Below are positions 49,533 through 60,713 of a stretch of 64,000 bases of DNA, in pieces. This stretch comes from Brachycybe producta (taxonomy: Eukaryota; Arthropoda; Diplopoda; Playtdesmida; Andrognathidae), in NCBI GenBank assembly GCA_036925085.1, contig JAUPFP010000008.1:4985277-5049276 (forward strand), written 5' to 3'. Numbering within the stretch: the first letter of the stretch is position 1; each line of letters begins with the position of its first letter. The translations under genes and the position numbers were made by a program. The notes below the pieces were generated by a model that did no database searches, was not told the origin of the DNA, and saw only the letters and a program-made list of their open reading frames with translations.

Positions 49533-50221
49533 GAGCCACTAGTTGGACATCTCTAACCTAAAACCCAACTTGAAAAGTACCTTGTTTTTGTTTTTGTTTT
49601 TTCTTCAGAAAAACACATAAAACACGTGTAGAATTGTAGATTTGTGGACGTAGCATATGATAAACTTCAACGTAATTTTTTATCATCTTAAAAAAAAGGA
49701 CTGGTTGTCTTTGCATTTTTAAAGGATATAAATTCTAATAAATAATTCTTGAGAACAACCGATTTCTTATCTTATTCAAGTTATTTGTCTTTTTGTACCT
49801 GACTTTTCGAGGGTCAGCAACTTTTGCGTTTAAGTGACTTACAGTTGTTTGTGTGCTTATAATGCAAGAACACCAACCAAAAAAATAAAGATTTATCAAC
49901 TTCAATGATTAAGATATTTTATGAACAGCAAAAAAAAAAACATCAACGAACTCTGGTTATTCTGCATTTCAGAAACAGAATTATGATGAAATTAAAACAT
50001 GTCTTAGAAACTAGAACGGGTAGTTATTAGTATTTTCAGCATTTCAGCGATTAGCAAAAATTTAAATAACATTTTCAAGCTGACATTAAAAGTTTATTTT
50101 AAAAGATATCAACATGAAAATATCCTTAAGTGATTGAGCTACTCTTCTAGATTTTAAAATACATTCAAGTTTCTAGTCATTTTGAACTTGAACGACAGAA
50201 TAATCAAGAGTTCAAGAGGAT
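49533..50221. other. Spacer with a dispersed repeat
   Basis: From about 49950 to 50190 the sequence shares AACTCTGGTTATTCTGCATTTC, GTTAGAAACTAGAACGG and CCTTAAGTGATTGAGCTA with stretches near 5.6, 25.3, 42.7 and 43.4 kb, an old repeat family whose ends I could not define. Confidence 0.45.
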
Positions 50222-50539
50222 ATCCACAGAAAAATACTTGTGTAAATGCAAGATAGACGGCGCTTGCAACCTCCATAGATGATAGATCGCAAACTACATT
50301 CGCTAATTAGTTGAAATAGAATGCAACCTTTTAGCTATAAAAGCCACGTCCAAAACAACCTTAATTATCAGCACGTGACAAACTTACCCAGAACATGCAA
50401 GTGAAGAAGAGAGCACGTGTAAAAATAGTGACGCAATTAATAGTTTGCCACGTCAGTACATTCCTATGAGGGGGGGGGGGGGGTGAGGGCTAGTGGCGCC
50501 ATCTAACGCTACAGAGACAAAATAAATTATCTACCTGCA
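50222..50539. mobile_element. Dispersed ~300-bp element with TAGATGGCGCC ends, copy 2
   Basis: Collinear with 31875-32191: AATACTTGTGTAAATGCAAG, GACGGCGCTTGCAACCTCCA, TTATCAGCACGTGA and AGTGGCGCCATCTAACGCTA. A run of 14 G interrupts the right part at 50470-50483. Confidence 0.8.
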
Positions 50540-51097
50540 TTCTTAAGTACTCACATTTATTGTCTGCCGTTTACGTAAAAACCGATTGTTCAGTGTTGCA
50601 TTAAAATACTGTTTAAATGAAAACTGGAAAATAAAAGAAGAAAACACCTTGAAATTATTATTATTTGTCCTAGTTGAAAATGCAAAAAAAAAAAACAAAT
50701 GAAAAACTGGCTTTATTAATTTGATTGATGTGTTTATGAGCCAACAAATAATTCCTGTCACTTTTAATTTGTAAACATAAAACGCAGCCGTTCAACAAAA
50801 CGTGTTAATATATATTTTTTTTTAGTATATTATTAGGAATAAACTTAGTGGTCAACATATTCCATTTTAAGAAACTGACACCAAAACGTGATGAAAAACG
50901 GCAGTCAATTCTGTTTTATGGTAGACCCAAAAAAAATTTACTTATCGTATTTACCGTCAATCTAACTGGAAACCTTCGCGGTTGTTTTTTGTTGTTGTTT
51001 TGGTTTACACATTTGAAGAAAAAAAACATTCCTTGCTCTGCATTTCTATTTTGGTTTTGACCAGAAATATTTCAATGACAGACTGACTACCTAGCAT
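50540..51097. other. Spacer, no gene seen
   Basis: AT-rich. Short frames only. Confidence 0.5.
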
Positions 51098-51120
51098 TAA
51101 ATAAGGTGGCGCTGATCAAG

Positions 51121-51298
51121 CGCCAAATTGAACAAACGCCAAACTGAATAAACGCCAAACTGAATAAACGCCAAATGGAACAAACGCCAAACGGAATAAA
51201 AGCCAAATGGAACAAACGCCAAACTGAATAAGCGCCAAATGGAACAAACGCCAAACTGAACAAGCGCCAAACTGAATAACCGCCAAAATGTGATAAAC
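51121..51298. repeat. 16-bp minisatellite, 11 copies
   Basis: Units CGCCAAAYTGAAYAAR and variants (ATGGAACAAA, ACGGAATAAA). A second block of about 6 units lies at 51456-51550, and inverted units at 51552-51600. Confidence 0.95.
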
Positions 51299-51302
51299 AC
51301 AT

Positions 51303-51382
51303 GGTTAGGTTAGGATTGGTTAGGTTAGGTTAGGTTAGGTTAGGTTTGGTTTGGTTAGGATTGATTAGATTAGGTTAGGTTA
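51303..51382. repeat. (GGTTA)n, telomere-like pentamer run
   Basis: About 13 GGTTA-type units with GGTTT and GATTA variants. GGTTA/TTAGG is the arthropod-type telomere unit, but interstitial runs occur in many animals. Here it is the core of a foldback element, so it is not evidence of a chromosome end. Confidence 0.9.
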
Positions 51383-51612
51383 GCTGTAAATCTGCACAGT
51401 CTGACGTCTATAAAAGCTCACAATATTTGGACCATCACAATTTACAAAAAACCTGAATAACCGCCAAACTGAATAAACGCCAAATGGAACAAACGCCAAA
51501 CTGAATAAGCGCCAAATGGAAGAAACGCCAAACTGAATAAAAGCCAAAAATTTGGCGGTTATTCAGTTTGGCGTTTGTTCAATTTGGCGCTTATTCAGTC
51601 GCCCCTTAAATA

Positions 51613-51963
51613 ATACATTTCATATTTATACTTTATATAGACACCTTTTACAATGTCTTAAAGAACAAAATGAATTTAAAATTAAATGGCAATGAGAAAC
51701 TCATAATTCAAAATAGAATATATAGAGGGAGAGGTAAAAAAAAAAAAAAGATTGACATATAATCAGGATAATCCCTGCTGTTTTTGTTTACAATCAAGAA
51801 TTCAAGATTGGCATCTGTGTCTTGACACCTTGAAAGAATTTGTTTTATATACAAAAAGTATATAGGTGGGCAATTTCTTTATACATACTGTATATGTTAC
51901 TGGCTATCTGCAAAACAGCCAACCTCTACAAGTGAATCTGCAAAATTCAATACATTTTAGGTT
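51613..51963. other. Spacer, no gene seen
   Basis: AT-rich. No repeat or coding-like frame recognised. Confidence 0.5.
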
Positions 51964-52075
51964 AGGGTCGAATTCTTAATGATTGCTAAGTCAAAGGTAG
52001 TGCTAAACTCATGAACTTTTCATATGAAGGTTCAGCACTAGCTTTGACCAAAAAAGCATTAAGAATATCGACCCT
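51964..52075. mobile_element. Palindromic MITE, family FB-1, copy e
   Basis: Left AGGGTCGAATTCTTAATG, right CATTAAGAATATCGACCCT. The interior has AAGTCAAAGGTAGTGCTAAAC and GCACTAGCTTTGACC. 112 bp. Confidence 0.85.
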
Positions 52076-53275
52076 TAAAACTGTTTTTGGCCTGGGTTTT
52101 ATACTTAATAACTTTATAAGCATAAAATTCAAGTAGTCCAGTCGAATTATCTAACTTTGTCCTTATTACACAAATAAAATGTCTGAAATCAGCTTTATTC
52201 GTCCACATGAGAATGCATCTACAACACATTCTACAAAACAAAGCTAACGTGGACTTTCTTAAGTGCCATAACTTTACTAAGACATTCCTCCCAAGAGGAA
52301 CAAAGACAGTAGGATTTATAATAAAACATACAAAGAGGAATTGAGATAGAAAATGAAAAAAAAAAAAGAGTTCAGTATTTCAAGTAAGTGAACGGGAACG
52401 GTTATTACCACAATTGGACAGTAGCTTTCGTTTCTTCCCTTTAAAGACAAGAATGATTAAGTTTTGAGAAGTTGGACGACTTCCTCCTCCTTTAAGTCCC
52501 ATAATCCTGTGTGATTTTCTTCTTAAAAATCTTTGAAAACTTTCCGCACAAAAGGGTTTTTCTCTCCTCTGTTTTACAATGTATATTGTAAGGGTTTTTT
52601 TTCTTCTTCTCATCTCTTTTATTCAGCCTCAATGGACTACTTACGTAAAACGATTGTCAACTAACCTGACCAACTCTTAAATAAGCTAACACACTTGTCT
52701 CTTTTATAATATATAAAAAAGTAATTCACTTCTTTGCTACTGAAATACACTCAACTCCACCCAATTCTTCTCTATAGTCTTTTCTAACTTTTTAAATTTT
52801 CTTTTGTCTTCAAAATGTTATTTATTTGGTCCATAAAAAGAAGTTATAGAACTGAAGTGCTATGCACTTATGGGTGTTTCTTGTTACATCCATTGTTTTA
52901 AGATGTCTGATGTTGACGAAGACATATTTGACTGCATTTATTATTATTATTATAATCATTATTATTTGTTTAAGCATTGCCCTTTAAAAACTAGATAACA
53001 TTGTGTTCTTCACCTACCTTTACCACCCCGTTTCCACCATTTTTTTTTTAAAAAAATAGACCTCATTAATTATTCATCATGATATCATTTTTTTTTTGTT
53101 CTTTCTCCTTGAAAACAAAACTCATTTTTCACATTTTTTCGGCCAAATGAACATTTATTATAAAAATAGCATATTTAATTATATTTTTCTACACAAACTA
53201 ACATATGCGTTTCGCTCCAATTAAAATAACTATAGCTACACAAAGAGAAACATTTTTCCACACTAAAATGTTGAA
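52076..53275. other. Spacer, no gene seen
   Basis: AT-rich. A 77-codon basic minus-strand frame with an ATG (52380-52613) includes KQRREKPFCAESFQRFL; it is purine-rich and unsupported. Confidence 0.4.
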
Positions 53276-53283
53276 ATATATAA

Positions 53284-53329
<46 letters not shown>
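53276..53329. repeat. (AT)n microsatellite
   Basis: About 50 bases of AT after TATAAATA units. (GA)n follows at 53471-53492. Confidence 0.95.
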
Positions 53330-53332
<3 letters not shown>

Positions 53333-54298
53333 ACTTATTCAAGTCCAATGTCTGGACCACAAGGGACGAATAGTTGCATAATTAACAATTTTCCTCTAAA
53401 GAGTACACGTCATAAATATGCAAAGATAGATTTGTTTTTTGAATTCCTTCTGGAATATGATCATTATTAGAGAGAAAGAGAGAGAGAGAGATCCAATTGG
53501 TCAGCTAACAGCATATTAATATTATGAATCAATTCAGCTTATGAATCTCAAAACTACCAGAAATCCTTAGTGGTGCGTGTGTGTCATGTATTTAGATGAA
53601 GTGGACTCAACATTAATCATCAAAGTGAAACAAAAAAATATGTAAGATTTTTTAAAATTTCTTTCGGACATTCCATAGATGGCAGCAAAAGAAGAGAAAA
53701 GAAAAATATTAAATGTGCCTTCAGGATGAAATATTTAACATTTTCGCGTGAAAAATGTTGCACTGTTGTACGAAAACGAAAAGAAAAAAAAAACCTTCCA
53801 TAAATTTATTTGTTTCACATCCCGTTTCTCACAAGTATCTTAAAAAATATACTGTTTTATCAGATAAATTTTCTAAAAAGTTTGTTCTCTCGAATAATGT
53901 ATTAAAATATGTACAGGTTACATCTGACGTAACCTGCAAAAGATTCATCATCGTGTTTCTCAGAGATGCTTTTAATTGTGGCTTTTTAATTATTCATAAC
54001 ACAAACTACAAATATGTTAGTTTTTAAAGTGTTATTCAACAGAAACAATTCTCTTTGGCAGTCTTATGAGTGGTTTTTTTTATTGTTTATAATATTAAAA
54101 ATTAAAATTTATGTAAAATAATGGGTGCATTCAGTTAGTTACGCGGTTCTTTTGAAGCAACTTGCGATGTTTGAGGCGCCGAATCATCCCCCCCCCCAAA
54201 AAAATAGGACAATTTTTGTATTTAATCCGATTTTGACATCGTAAATTAATCAAGCTGATTTTTTTTAAAAAAAAAGCTGAACACACAAAATAGTTTTA
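53330..54298. other. Spacer, no gene seen
   Basis: AT-rich. The 90-codon frame at 53755-54027 is AT-rich, without motifs. Confidence 0.5.
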
Positions 54299-54433
54299 CG
54301 GGTAGTATTCTTAATGAATGCTTAGTCAAAGTTAGAGCTAAACTCATCAACTTTTAACATGAAACTAAAATGAAGTTGATGAGTTTAGTTTCAGTTTTAC
54401 CTTTGACTAAACAGACAATAAGAATACGGCCCT
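54299..54433. mobile_element. Palindromic MITE, family FB-1, copy f
   Basis: Left GTATTCTTAATGAATGCTTAG, right AATAAGAATACGGCCCT. A second inner palindrome, AGCTAAACTCATCAACTT against AAGTTGATGAGTTTAGT, nearly closes the whole element into one hairpin. Confidence 0.85.
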
Positions 54434-55463
54434 AAGATACAAAGTTTGCTAGAAATTCGATTAGCAGACGATTATGCTAAAGTATTTTTATAAAAATATT
54501 TTTAAAAATTAAAATTTTTTATCGCAATTTGTGTAAATAATCAAATTTTACAGGCTTTTTTTCTTCACTAAAAAATTGAAAAGAATAATTTTAAGTTAAA
54601 ACTTCCATAATATGTTTAATTTTAAAGAAATTCTTATGAAAATAATATTATCGTATTCATCCAAAATCTGTATAAAAATTCATTACGGCCTCCATGTGAA
54701 TATTTTAGTATTGAAATTTACATGTAACGTGAACAACCTTTAAAAAAAAGCTCCGAAAAGAATTTACAAAAAAGATGAATTCTTTCTTCTGATGACAGAA
54801 AGTGCTTTAACCTTCAGGACATTTTTTTGGTAATTTTGTATTTGCCTTATTATGAAGTAAACAAACAAACAAAACACCTCTTGATAATGCTGTACACCGT
54901 CCTCCAATTGACAAATATGAAGAATATAAATAAGTAGGACGTGCAAAAGTGAAAGAAACAGAAAAAAAAACGGTTATTTTACGCACATTGCACCTGTAAA
55001 TTTAGTTGCACTTTACAAAACAATGTCAGCCACCTGTAATAAAGAGAGGGGGGGGGGGGGGGGGAAATCTCTTACCACCAAACTAATGCGGCTACTTAGA
55101 CAAGCAAAGCACGCAATTTTGACTTATTTTTCCTTTCGGGCAAACTATTTTTGCTGATTTTTTGTCATCTTTGAAAAGCCAACATGGTGCAAAAAAAAAA
55201 ACCCCTGCTAGACTTTTATGTTCAACTCTCACCTATCAAAACCACTAAAATTTCCTCTTCATTTTTTTTTTCATTCGAAAACGGAAGTGAAGAAATATTT
55301 TCTCAATTGGAATTGTAGGCAATAGTTTGTTGAAACCTAATAAATATAAACTAGTGTTGTATATGGGCATAAAAATCAGAAATGCTTGATATGTTAACTA
55401 GAATGATTCATAAAAGAAGGCTACCAACTTTTTTCTTTCTCATTCAGTAATTAATTTAAATGC
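54434..55463. other. Spacer with a G-run
   Basis: AT-rich. G18 run at 55047-55064, likely unstable in sequencing. No coding-like frame. Confidence 0.5.
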
Positions 55464-55655
55464 AGTTGTCCGCTCTTTCCTCCGCCCTTTTTATGACGAC
55501 CGGCAACTTCTAATTGGTTTGTTGTGTGGTTCGACGTTGAAAAGGAAGCGGAGCATGCGACGTCAGACTACATAACCAACCAATTAGAAGTTGGGATCGT
55601 CATAAAAAGGGCGGAGCCAACTGATGTTCGTCCCGATTTCTAAATGCCTGTTAAA
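55464..55655. mobile_element. Foldback MITE with CTCCGCCCTTTTTATGACG arms
   Basis: CCTCCGCCCTTTTTATGACGA, then CAACTTCTAATTGGTTTGTTG, is mirrored by CCAACCAATTAGAAGTTG, then CGTCATAAAAAGGGCGGAG. The right terminus CATTTAGA.. ATGCCTGTT matches the ACAGGCAT end of the element at 17313-17475, so they belong to one group. The centre has GACGTCAG. Confidence 0.8.
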
Positions 55656-56218
55656 CAAAAGGCCCAAATTAATATAAGGCCAATGTGAATGTTGAATATA
55701 ATTATAATTCATAATAAATTAATAATCTACAGTTCTTAATTCCAGGCTAAATATTTTTTTTTTAAAAAAGTAAAAGATGTTAATAAAAAAAAGCTAAATT
55801 ATCTTTAGCCCTCATAATTTGCATTTTTAATTTCTCTTACTGACCATCAATAAAAAACCACTTTAAAATAATTTACAAATTTCCTGTTTTAAATGTTGCT
55901 TCTCATTCCTCTTCCACATTCAATTATTACCCCCGTCTCTCTCAAATATAATTATAAATAATTATCATTATTATTAATCAATTAATGAATGTACGTTTTT
56001 ACGGGGTTTGCTACAATAATTGATTTTTTTTTACTATGCAATGAAGAAACCAATTTGCTAAAGAAATTAACTGAAACTGGTTTTAAATTAAATTATAGGT
56101 GCTAACTCACTGTTCGTCTTGTTTTAAATAAGAAAAAAAAAAGTCACTCATCGACGACAAGATGCCTACTGCCATCTAGTATCTAAACACTAAATTAAAC
56201 TCATACAATAGGACTACT
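55656..56218. other. Spacer, no gene seen
   Basis: AT-rich unique sequence. Confidence 0.5.
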
Positions 56219-56617
56219 ATGAAAACTAAGGATGGGCCATTCGAATCCTCGAATCCCGGCGAATCTTAAAAAATATTCGAGATTCGAAAACTCGAATCCT
56301 AACCTTAAAAAAACTGTTAAAAACTTTGGTAAAATTAGTTTTAAGTCCACTGACGTCCAATAGAATCATTCACTAACAAGAAAAACTCGGCGATTGTTGC
56401 AGTTTTGGTGGTCGACCCGGATCACCAATGGATCACCTTGTGGCGACCCTGAATGCCACACTTGTTTTTTTTATTATTAATAATTTAATATTTAATATTA
56501 TTTCATTTATTTGTATCTTTTTAATGAATAATATAGGATTCTTATATGAGAGATTCGAGAACTTTTTAGGATTCGGATTCGAGAAAATTTAGGATTCGTA
56601 CCACCTCTAATTAAAAC
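56219..56617. mobile_element. hAT-like non-autonomous element, family GATTCGAATC, copy 1
   Basis: The element 56227-56609 (383 bp) starts TAAGGATGGG and ends CCACCTCTA. Flanks ATGAAAAC and ATTAAAAC match at 7 of 8. The body has GAATCTTAAAAAATATTCG, GATTCGAAAACTCGAATCC, GATCACCAATGGATCACC and ATTTAATATTATTTCATTTA, collinear with 59300-59699. No coding frame. Confidence 0.85.
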
Positions 56618-56825
56618 ATTTTTAAAAATTAAATAAGAATAGAAAGAAAATAAACTTTTTATATAAATTTGAAAATATTTTTGGTATCTTCAACTTTAGT
56701 TGATTAGAAAAATATCAGTAATTTTGATATCTTTAAATTTTCAAAAAAAAAAGACTTTATTCTCAAAGATATGTAATAAACAACATGAAATAAGTAAACT
56801 TCAACAATGAAATTATTTATAAAGC
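56618..56825. other. Short AT-rich spacer
   Basis: Nothing recognised. Confidence 0.5.
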
Positions 56826-57084
56826 AAATGTTTCTTAATTTGTGGCCCAACAGCCAAATTGTCAAGTAACAATTCAGTTTAGAGCAACCAACAATTATGG
56901 CTTTTTTTCAATCAAAACGGCTGGTTAAAGGCTAGATGTCTGGTTTCTATCAGTTGTCAACTAGAATTCTAGCCTCTAACCAGTGTTTTTGATTGAGAAA
57001 AAAAAATACAAGTGTTTGTTAATCTAAATGACATTTGTTATTTCACAATTTGCCCTGGAGCCATAATTGAGAAACATTTGATTG
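56826..57084. mobile_element. Foldback MITE, family FB-2, copy C
   Basis: The left end AAATGTTTCTTAATTTGTGG mirrors the right CCATAATTGAGAAACATTTG. AATTGTCAAGTAACAATT mirrors TTGTTATTTCACAATT, and GGTTAAAGGCTAGA mirrors TCTAGCCTCTAACC. The outermost GTTTCTTAA/GTGGCCC theme is hAT-like, but the flanking octamers do not match. Confidence 0.8.
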
Positions 57085-57663
57085 AAAATTGCATAAACTT
57101 ATCAATCAACAAAATTTCATAACTTACTTTGGGTCAAAATTAAACAAGATAAAAAGTAATAGTATTGTTTAAATATTTTTATAAATAAGACAATGTCAAA
57201 ATATGATATGACATCATTAATGAATCATTAAAACAAATAATTGTGTATACATCACATATTAGTAATCAAATAATTAATGATTCATTTAGTTAATATAGAA
57301 AACATGGTGTCCAGTCAATGAAGGAGGAGGAGAAACGAATCTTTTCTTTCTTGCACTAAGTATAGCTGACCAATAAAGTGAAGACTGCCGTCTAATCGTA
57401 ACTGATTTACAGGCACATCATTCTGGAAACAACTTACAGCTCCATAAAACAGAACAGAAATTAACCGAGTCTTAACCAAAAGACAGTTAAAGACTTAATT
57501 GAGATTTACACAAAGACGTAAAAATAGTAGTGATATAATTGTATATATAAAAGGACTCAGTGTCCACGTTTATAGTCCGCCACAATTATATTTTAAACCA
57601 TTACAAGGAAACAAATAACGCCTTAAAAATAAACTATTCATGTGTTATTTCAACACAGGTAAA
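57085..57663. other. Spacer, no gene seen
   Basis: AT-rich. The 121-codon frame starting at 57560 owes its coding look to the foldback element that follows. Confidence 0.5.
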
Positions 57664-57926
57664 CACGGACCACTTTGTGGCGGCACATAAAGTGGTCGTT
57701 TTTAGTAGATCATTGTTTTACTTAGGAGATGTTCACACCAGCCACCGGTTTTTTTTTTTGCACAATCCTTCAGTCGTGCCACAAGTGGCGACCACCACAT
57801 GTTCGTCAGGGATGAACAAGGTCCATTATTGCGGTCCGCCATTGTTTTCAATGGTGGTACGTGTGAAGCAAGCCGCGTTAACCACTTTGTGGCGCCACAA
57901 AGTGGTCCGTGTGAAGCCGGTCTAAG
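57664..57926. mobile_element. Foldback element with CGTGTGAAGCC ends
   Basis: ACGGACCACTTTGTGGCGGCAC at 57665 is mirrored by CCACTTTGTGGCGCCACAAA, GTGGTCCGT at 57882-57910. An inner pair is GTTCACACCAGCCACCGG at 57732 and GTGTGAAGCCGGTCTAAG at 57909-57926. GGTCTAAG with TTCACAC is a common class II end. The GC-rich interior gives a misleading 121-codon frame. Confidence 0.65.
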
Positions 57927-58856
57927 AATTCAATTGGCGCCGCAATAATAATAAAAATAGCATTAATACACAAAAATATGAAAACGCCTAAAATAATTCT
58001 TACAAAAGTAAATTAGTTTAGACTCGTTTTTAAGGTGTAGGTGTTTTTCGATCGACTTCATTGAACGCAGAACAAACATCTTTTTTCTCAATTGGGAGTA
58101 CTTTTTTAAGAGTGAAGGTGGAAAAGAGCTCTCAAAAGGACACCCAAGGGGGCACTCAGACTAACAACGGACACATAAGAAGAAGAGGCAGAAGGATCAT
58201 CGCTATGCTTCACTTAGCAAATGGGAAAAAACCCAACTGAAGATGTTAGCTAAACACAACACACCTATGCAATGTATGCATCTATACATTTATATTCTAT
58301 ATGTTCTTTTTTTTCAGCTTGTGTGCACGCATGCATGCATGCAAATAAGTGGACATAAACATTTAAAGAAAAGAAAAAAGATCACGTTTGAATCGTAAAA
58401 TGCAGAAGAATTTATTTAGACTATAGATCTTGTCAAAAAAATTTCACATTGGGAAATCAAGTAGCCATTTTGTACATGCTCCAATTAGAATTTGAGCATC
58501 GAGTAATATTTATTAATTATTACGATTCTTGAAAGATTTCTGTAATTCTGTTCATCAACTCAAGATTACTAGATGGTTTATTTATATGAGCTAGATTGCA
58601 TCAAGTATTTTTTTTCTTTTCTCTTCTTCTGATTGGTAACTGGGTTTGTGGTGCGCCACCTAGCTTCTTGTTAGACATACCCCATTTATTCGTTTCTTCT
58701 ACCCCTTTTAATTTACTGTAAATAAGCGCATTGATAGGAATACAGTATATATTCCAGATATTTTAGGAAACTCGTCTTATCACACGTTTTATCATTTACA
58801 TAACCCAACCATAATTTTGCGCTGATAAACAGCATAGACATTTTTTTAATGTGTTA
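57927..58856. other. Spacer, no gene seen
   Basis: Moderately AT-rich unique sequence. No coding-like frame. Confidence 0.5.
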
Positions 58857-59265
58857 ATAGTGGGGTAACCCGTCATAAATGACGGGAGCAAAATTCACAG
58901 GCAATTGTGCGCATGCGCGTCGTTTTTTTCCTTTTTTTACTCCTTTCATTTCAACTTCAGTCACCCCCTCCCACTTTTCTCTCTCTCTCCCCTTCTACAC
59001 TTTCCAACCTTTTCCCCTCACCCCTCCCACTTTTCTCTCTCTCTCCCCTTCTACACTTTCCAACCTTTTCCCCTCACCCCTCCCACTTTTCTCTCTCTCT
59101 CCCCCCTTCTATACTTTCCAAAAGAAGAGTTCAACATATAGTTGACCTTGAGAAAAAAAAACGGTTCATTTATTCAAATTTATATAAATTCCGACACAGC
59201 GTTAGTCCACACACACACACACACATACACATACATACACAGACCTGGGATATTATATATATATA
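58857..59265 (-). mobile_element. Helitron-like element, copy 3 (3-prime end at 58857)
   Basis: On the minus strand the terminus is CCCGTCATTTATGACGGG, TTACCCCACTAT then T. It holds three 56-bp blocks (CCACTTTTCTCTCTC starts at 58971, 59027 and 59083), then CATATAGTTGACCTTGAG and, after a CA run, GACCTGGGATATTATATATA. The GTGCGCATGCGCGTCG palindromic block is intact. The 129, 88 and 78-codon frames across it come from the pyrimidine repeat. Confidence 0.8.
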
Positions 59266-59291
59266 TATAATGTTACATCACATGCCGTATC

Positions 59292-59707
59292 CCTAAAACT
59301 AGAGATGGGAGATTCGAATCTCGAATCCTGCGAATCTTGAAAAATATTCGAGATTCGAAAACTCGAATCTTCGCGATTTATTCGTCTTTCGAATCTTTCG
59401 AATCCTAACCTAAAAAAACTATTAAACACTTTGATAAAAAGTAGTTTTAACTCCATTGACGTCCAATATGTGGTACTCGGATCACCAATATCGCCTTGTG
59501 GAGACCCTGAGTGCCACACTGTTTTCAATTTATTAATAATTTAATATTTAATATTATTTCATTTATTTGTATCTTCTTAATGAATAATATAGGATTCTTA
59601 TATGAAGGATTCGAGAGATTCGGGAGACTAGAGATTCGACAGATTCGAGAATCTTTTAGGATTCGTATTCGAGAAAATTTAGGACTCGTCCCACATCTAC
59701 CTAAAAC
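59292..59707. mobile_element. hAT-like non-autonomous element, family GATTCGAATC, copy 2
   Basis: The element 59300-59699 (400 bp) starts TAGAGATGGGA and ends TCCCACATCTA, and is flanked by perfect 8-bp duplications CCTAAAAC (59292-59299 and 59700-59707). An 8-bp duplication with TAGAGATGGG-type ends fits the hAT superfamily. It is full of short ATTCGAGATTCG-type palindromic words and has no transposase. Confidence 0.92.
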
Positions 59708-60635
59708 TAATACTAGTTTTCAACCTAGATAAAACACATTCTTATTTCTAGTACATGTATTTACTGAAACACAACTGCAACAAAATTTTGCCTAATCTTT
59801 AAAAACAAGCCAAAAAAAAACCTTTTAAGAGTATGTTAGATAAATGACGCTTGATGAAATCATTAACTCGTATGCGCAAGTCTCCACCTCATACAAAGGC
59901 GCTTAACCAGTCACCTTTAGAAAAAAAAAGCTTGTATTATAATTTTGCTATGAAATTTAAATATCCCTTGGGATATTTGAATCTTGACAGGACATAGTTC
60001 AGAATAACGACGGATTTTATAGGGATAATATTCACTGTGCAGACACTTCGTTAGTCAAGACACTAGATACACACACACACACTCACTCCATTAAAATGTA
60101 TACGCCAGTTTATAAATCACTTTATGCAACGGCTTCATATTTCTTTACTACTTATGAAACACAAACACACTAAGTACCTCAACTGAGACTTATACACTGT
60201 GTGGGTGGGTCTACGTATAAATATGTGCGTGTGTGTGTACACACACATGAAGTTTATCAAATTGTAATTGATAAATGACCATCGAACCCAACATTTAAAG
60301 AAGCATATACAATGTTATATACATGTATATACCATAAACAGTATACGCCTATATATAACTTCACAGTAAAGATAATATAAAATTTAGATTATACATTATA
60401 TAGCATATAACATGTTCTACTATTTAAAGATCCACCACCAACACCACCATTCACCCACCCACCCTTTTTCTACATTGAAGCATTTGAAATACAATCATTA
60501 AAAGATACCGAAGTAACAAACATTCTATCACAGTCTTGGGATTTCAATGTTAAAGTGGAACCAGTGTAACCAACCAATGAGCGAACAAATAGCTTTATAT
60601 ATAACATCAAATTGCAAGAGTAATATTAAAAAAAT

Positions 60636-60638
<3 letters not shown>
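59708..60638. other. Spacer, no gene seen
   Basis: AT-rich with short CA/GT runs. No coding-like frame. Confidence 0.5.

Positions 60639-60711
<73 letters not shown>
60639..60711. repeat. (AT)n microsatellite
   Basis: About 72 bases of uninterrupted AT. Confidence 0.97.

Positions 60712-60713
<2 letters not shown>

Larger units (their letters stand above)
51098..51612. mobile_element. 503-bp foldback element built from a 16-bp minisatellite
   Basis: The element 51104-51606 is flanked by TAAATA on both sides (51098-51103 and 51607-51612). The left arm AGGTGGCGCTGATCAAGCG then CCAAATTGAACAAACGCC pairs with the right arm, which reads on the minus strand AGGGGCGACTGAATAAGCG then CCAAATTGAACAAACGCC. 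Both arms pass into CGCCAAACTGAATAAA units. The element is GC-richer than its flanks and has no gene. Because 16 is not a multiple of 3, all minus frames are open across it and give a spurious repetitive FGVxSxWRLFxLAF-type peptide. Confidence 0.8.

Noticed and set aside
51087-51302. Repetitive WRLFxLAF-type peptide on the minus strand
   Set aside because: It is the 16-bp minisatellite read in three open frames; period not divisible by 3, so no selection on protein.
51303-51382. Telomere or chromosome end
   Set aside because: Short, imperfect GGTTA run enclosed in a foldback element in the middle of the window.
52380-52613. 77-codon basic ORF with ATG on the minus strand
   Set aside because: Length expected by chance, purine-rich composition explains the Lys/Arg content, no family motif.
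57560-57925. 121-codon frame with GC-rich C-terminal half
   Set aside because: Its better half is the inverted-repeat foldback element at 57664-57926.
58879-59296. Ser/Pro/Phe-rich frames of 78 to 129 codons
   Set aside because: They are the 56-bp pyrimidine-rich repeats of Helitron copy 3; the same happens at 27.2 and 21.9 kb.
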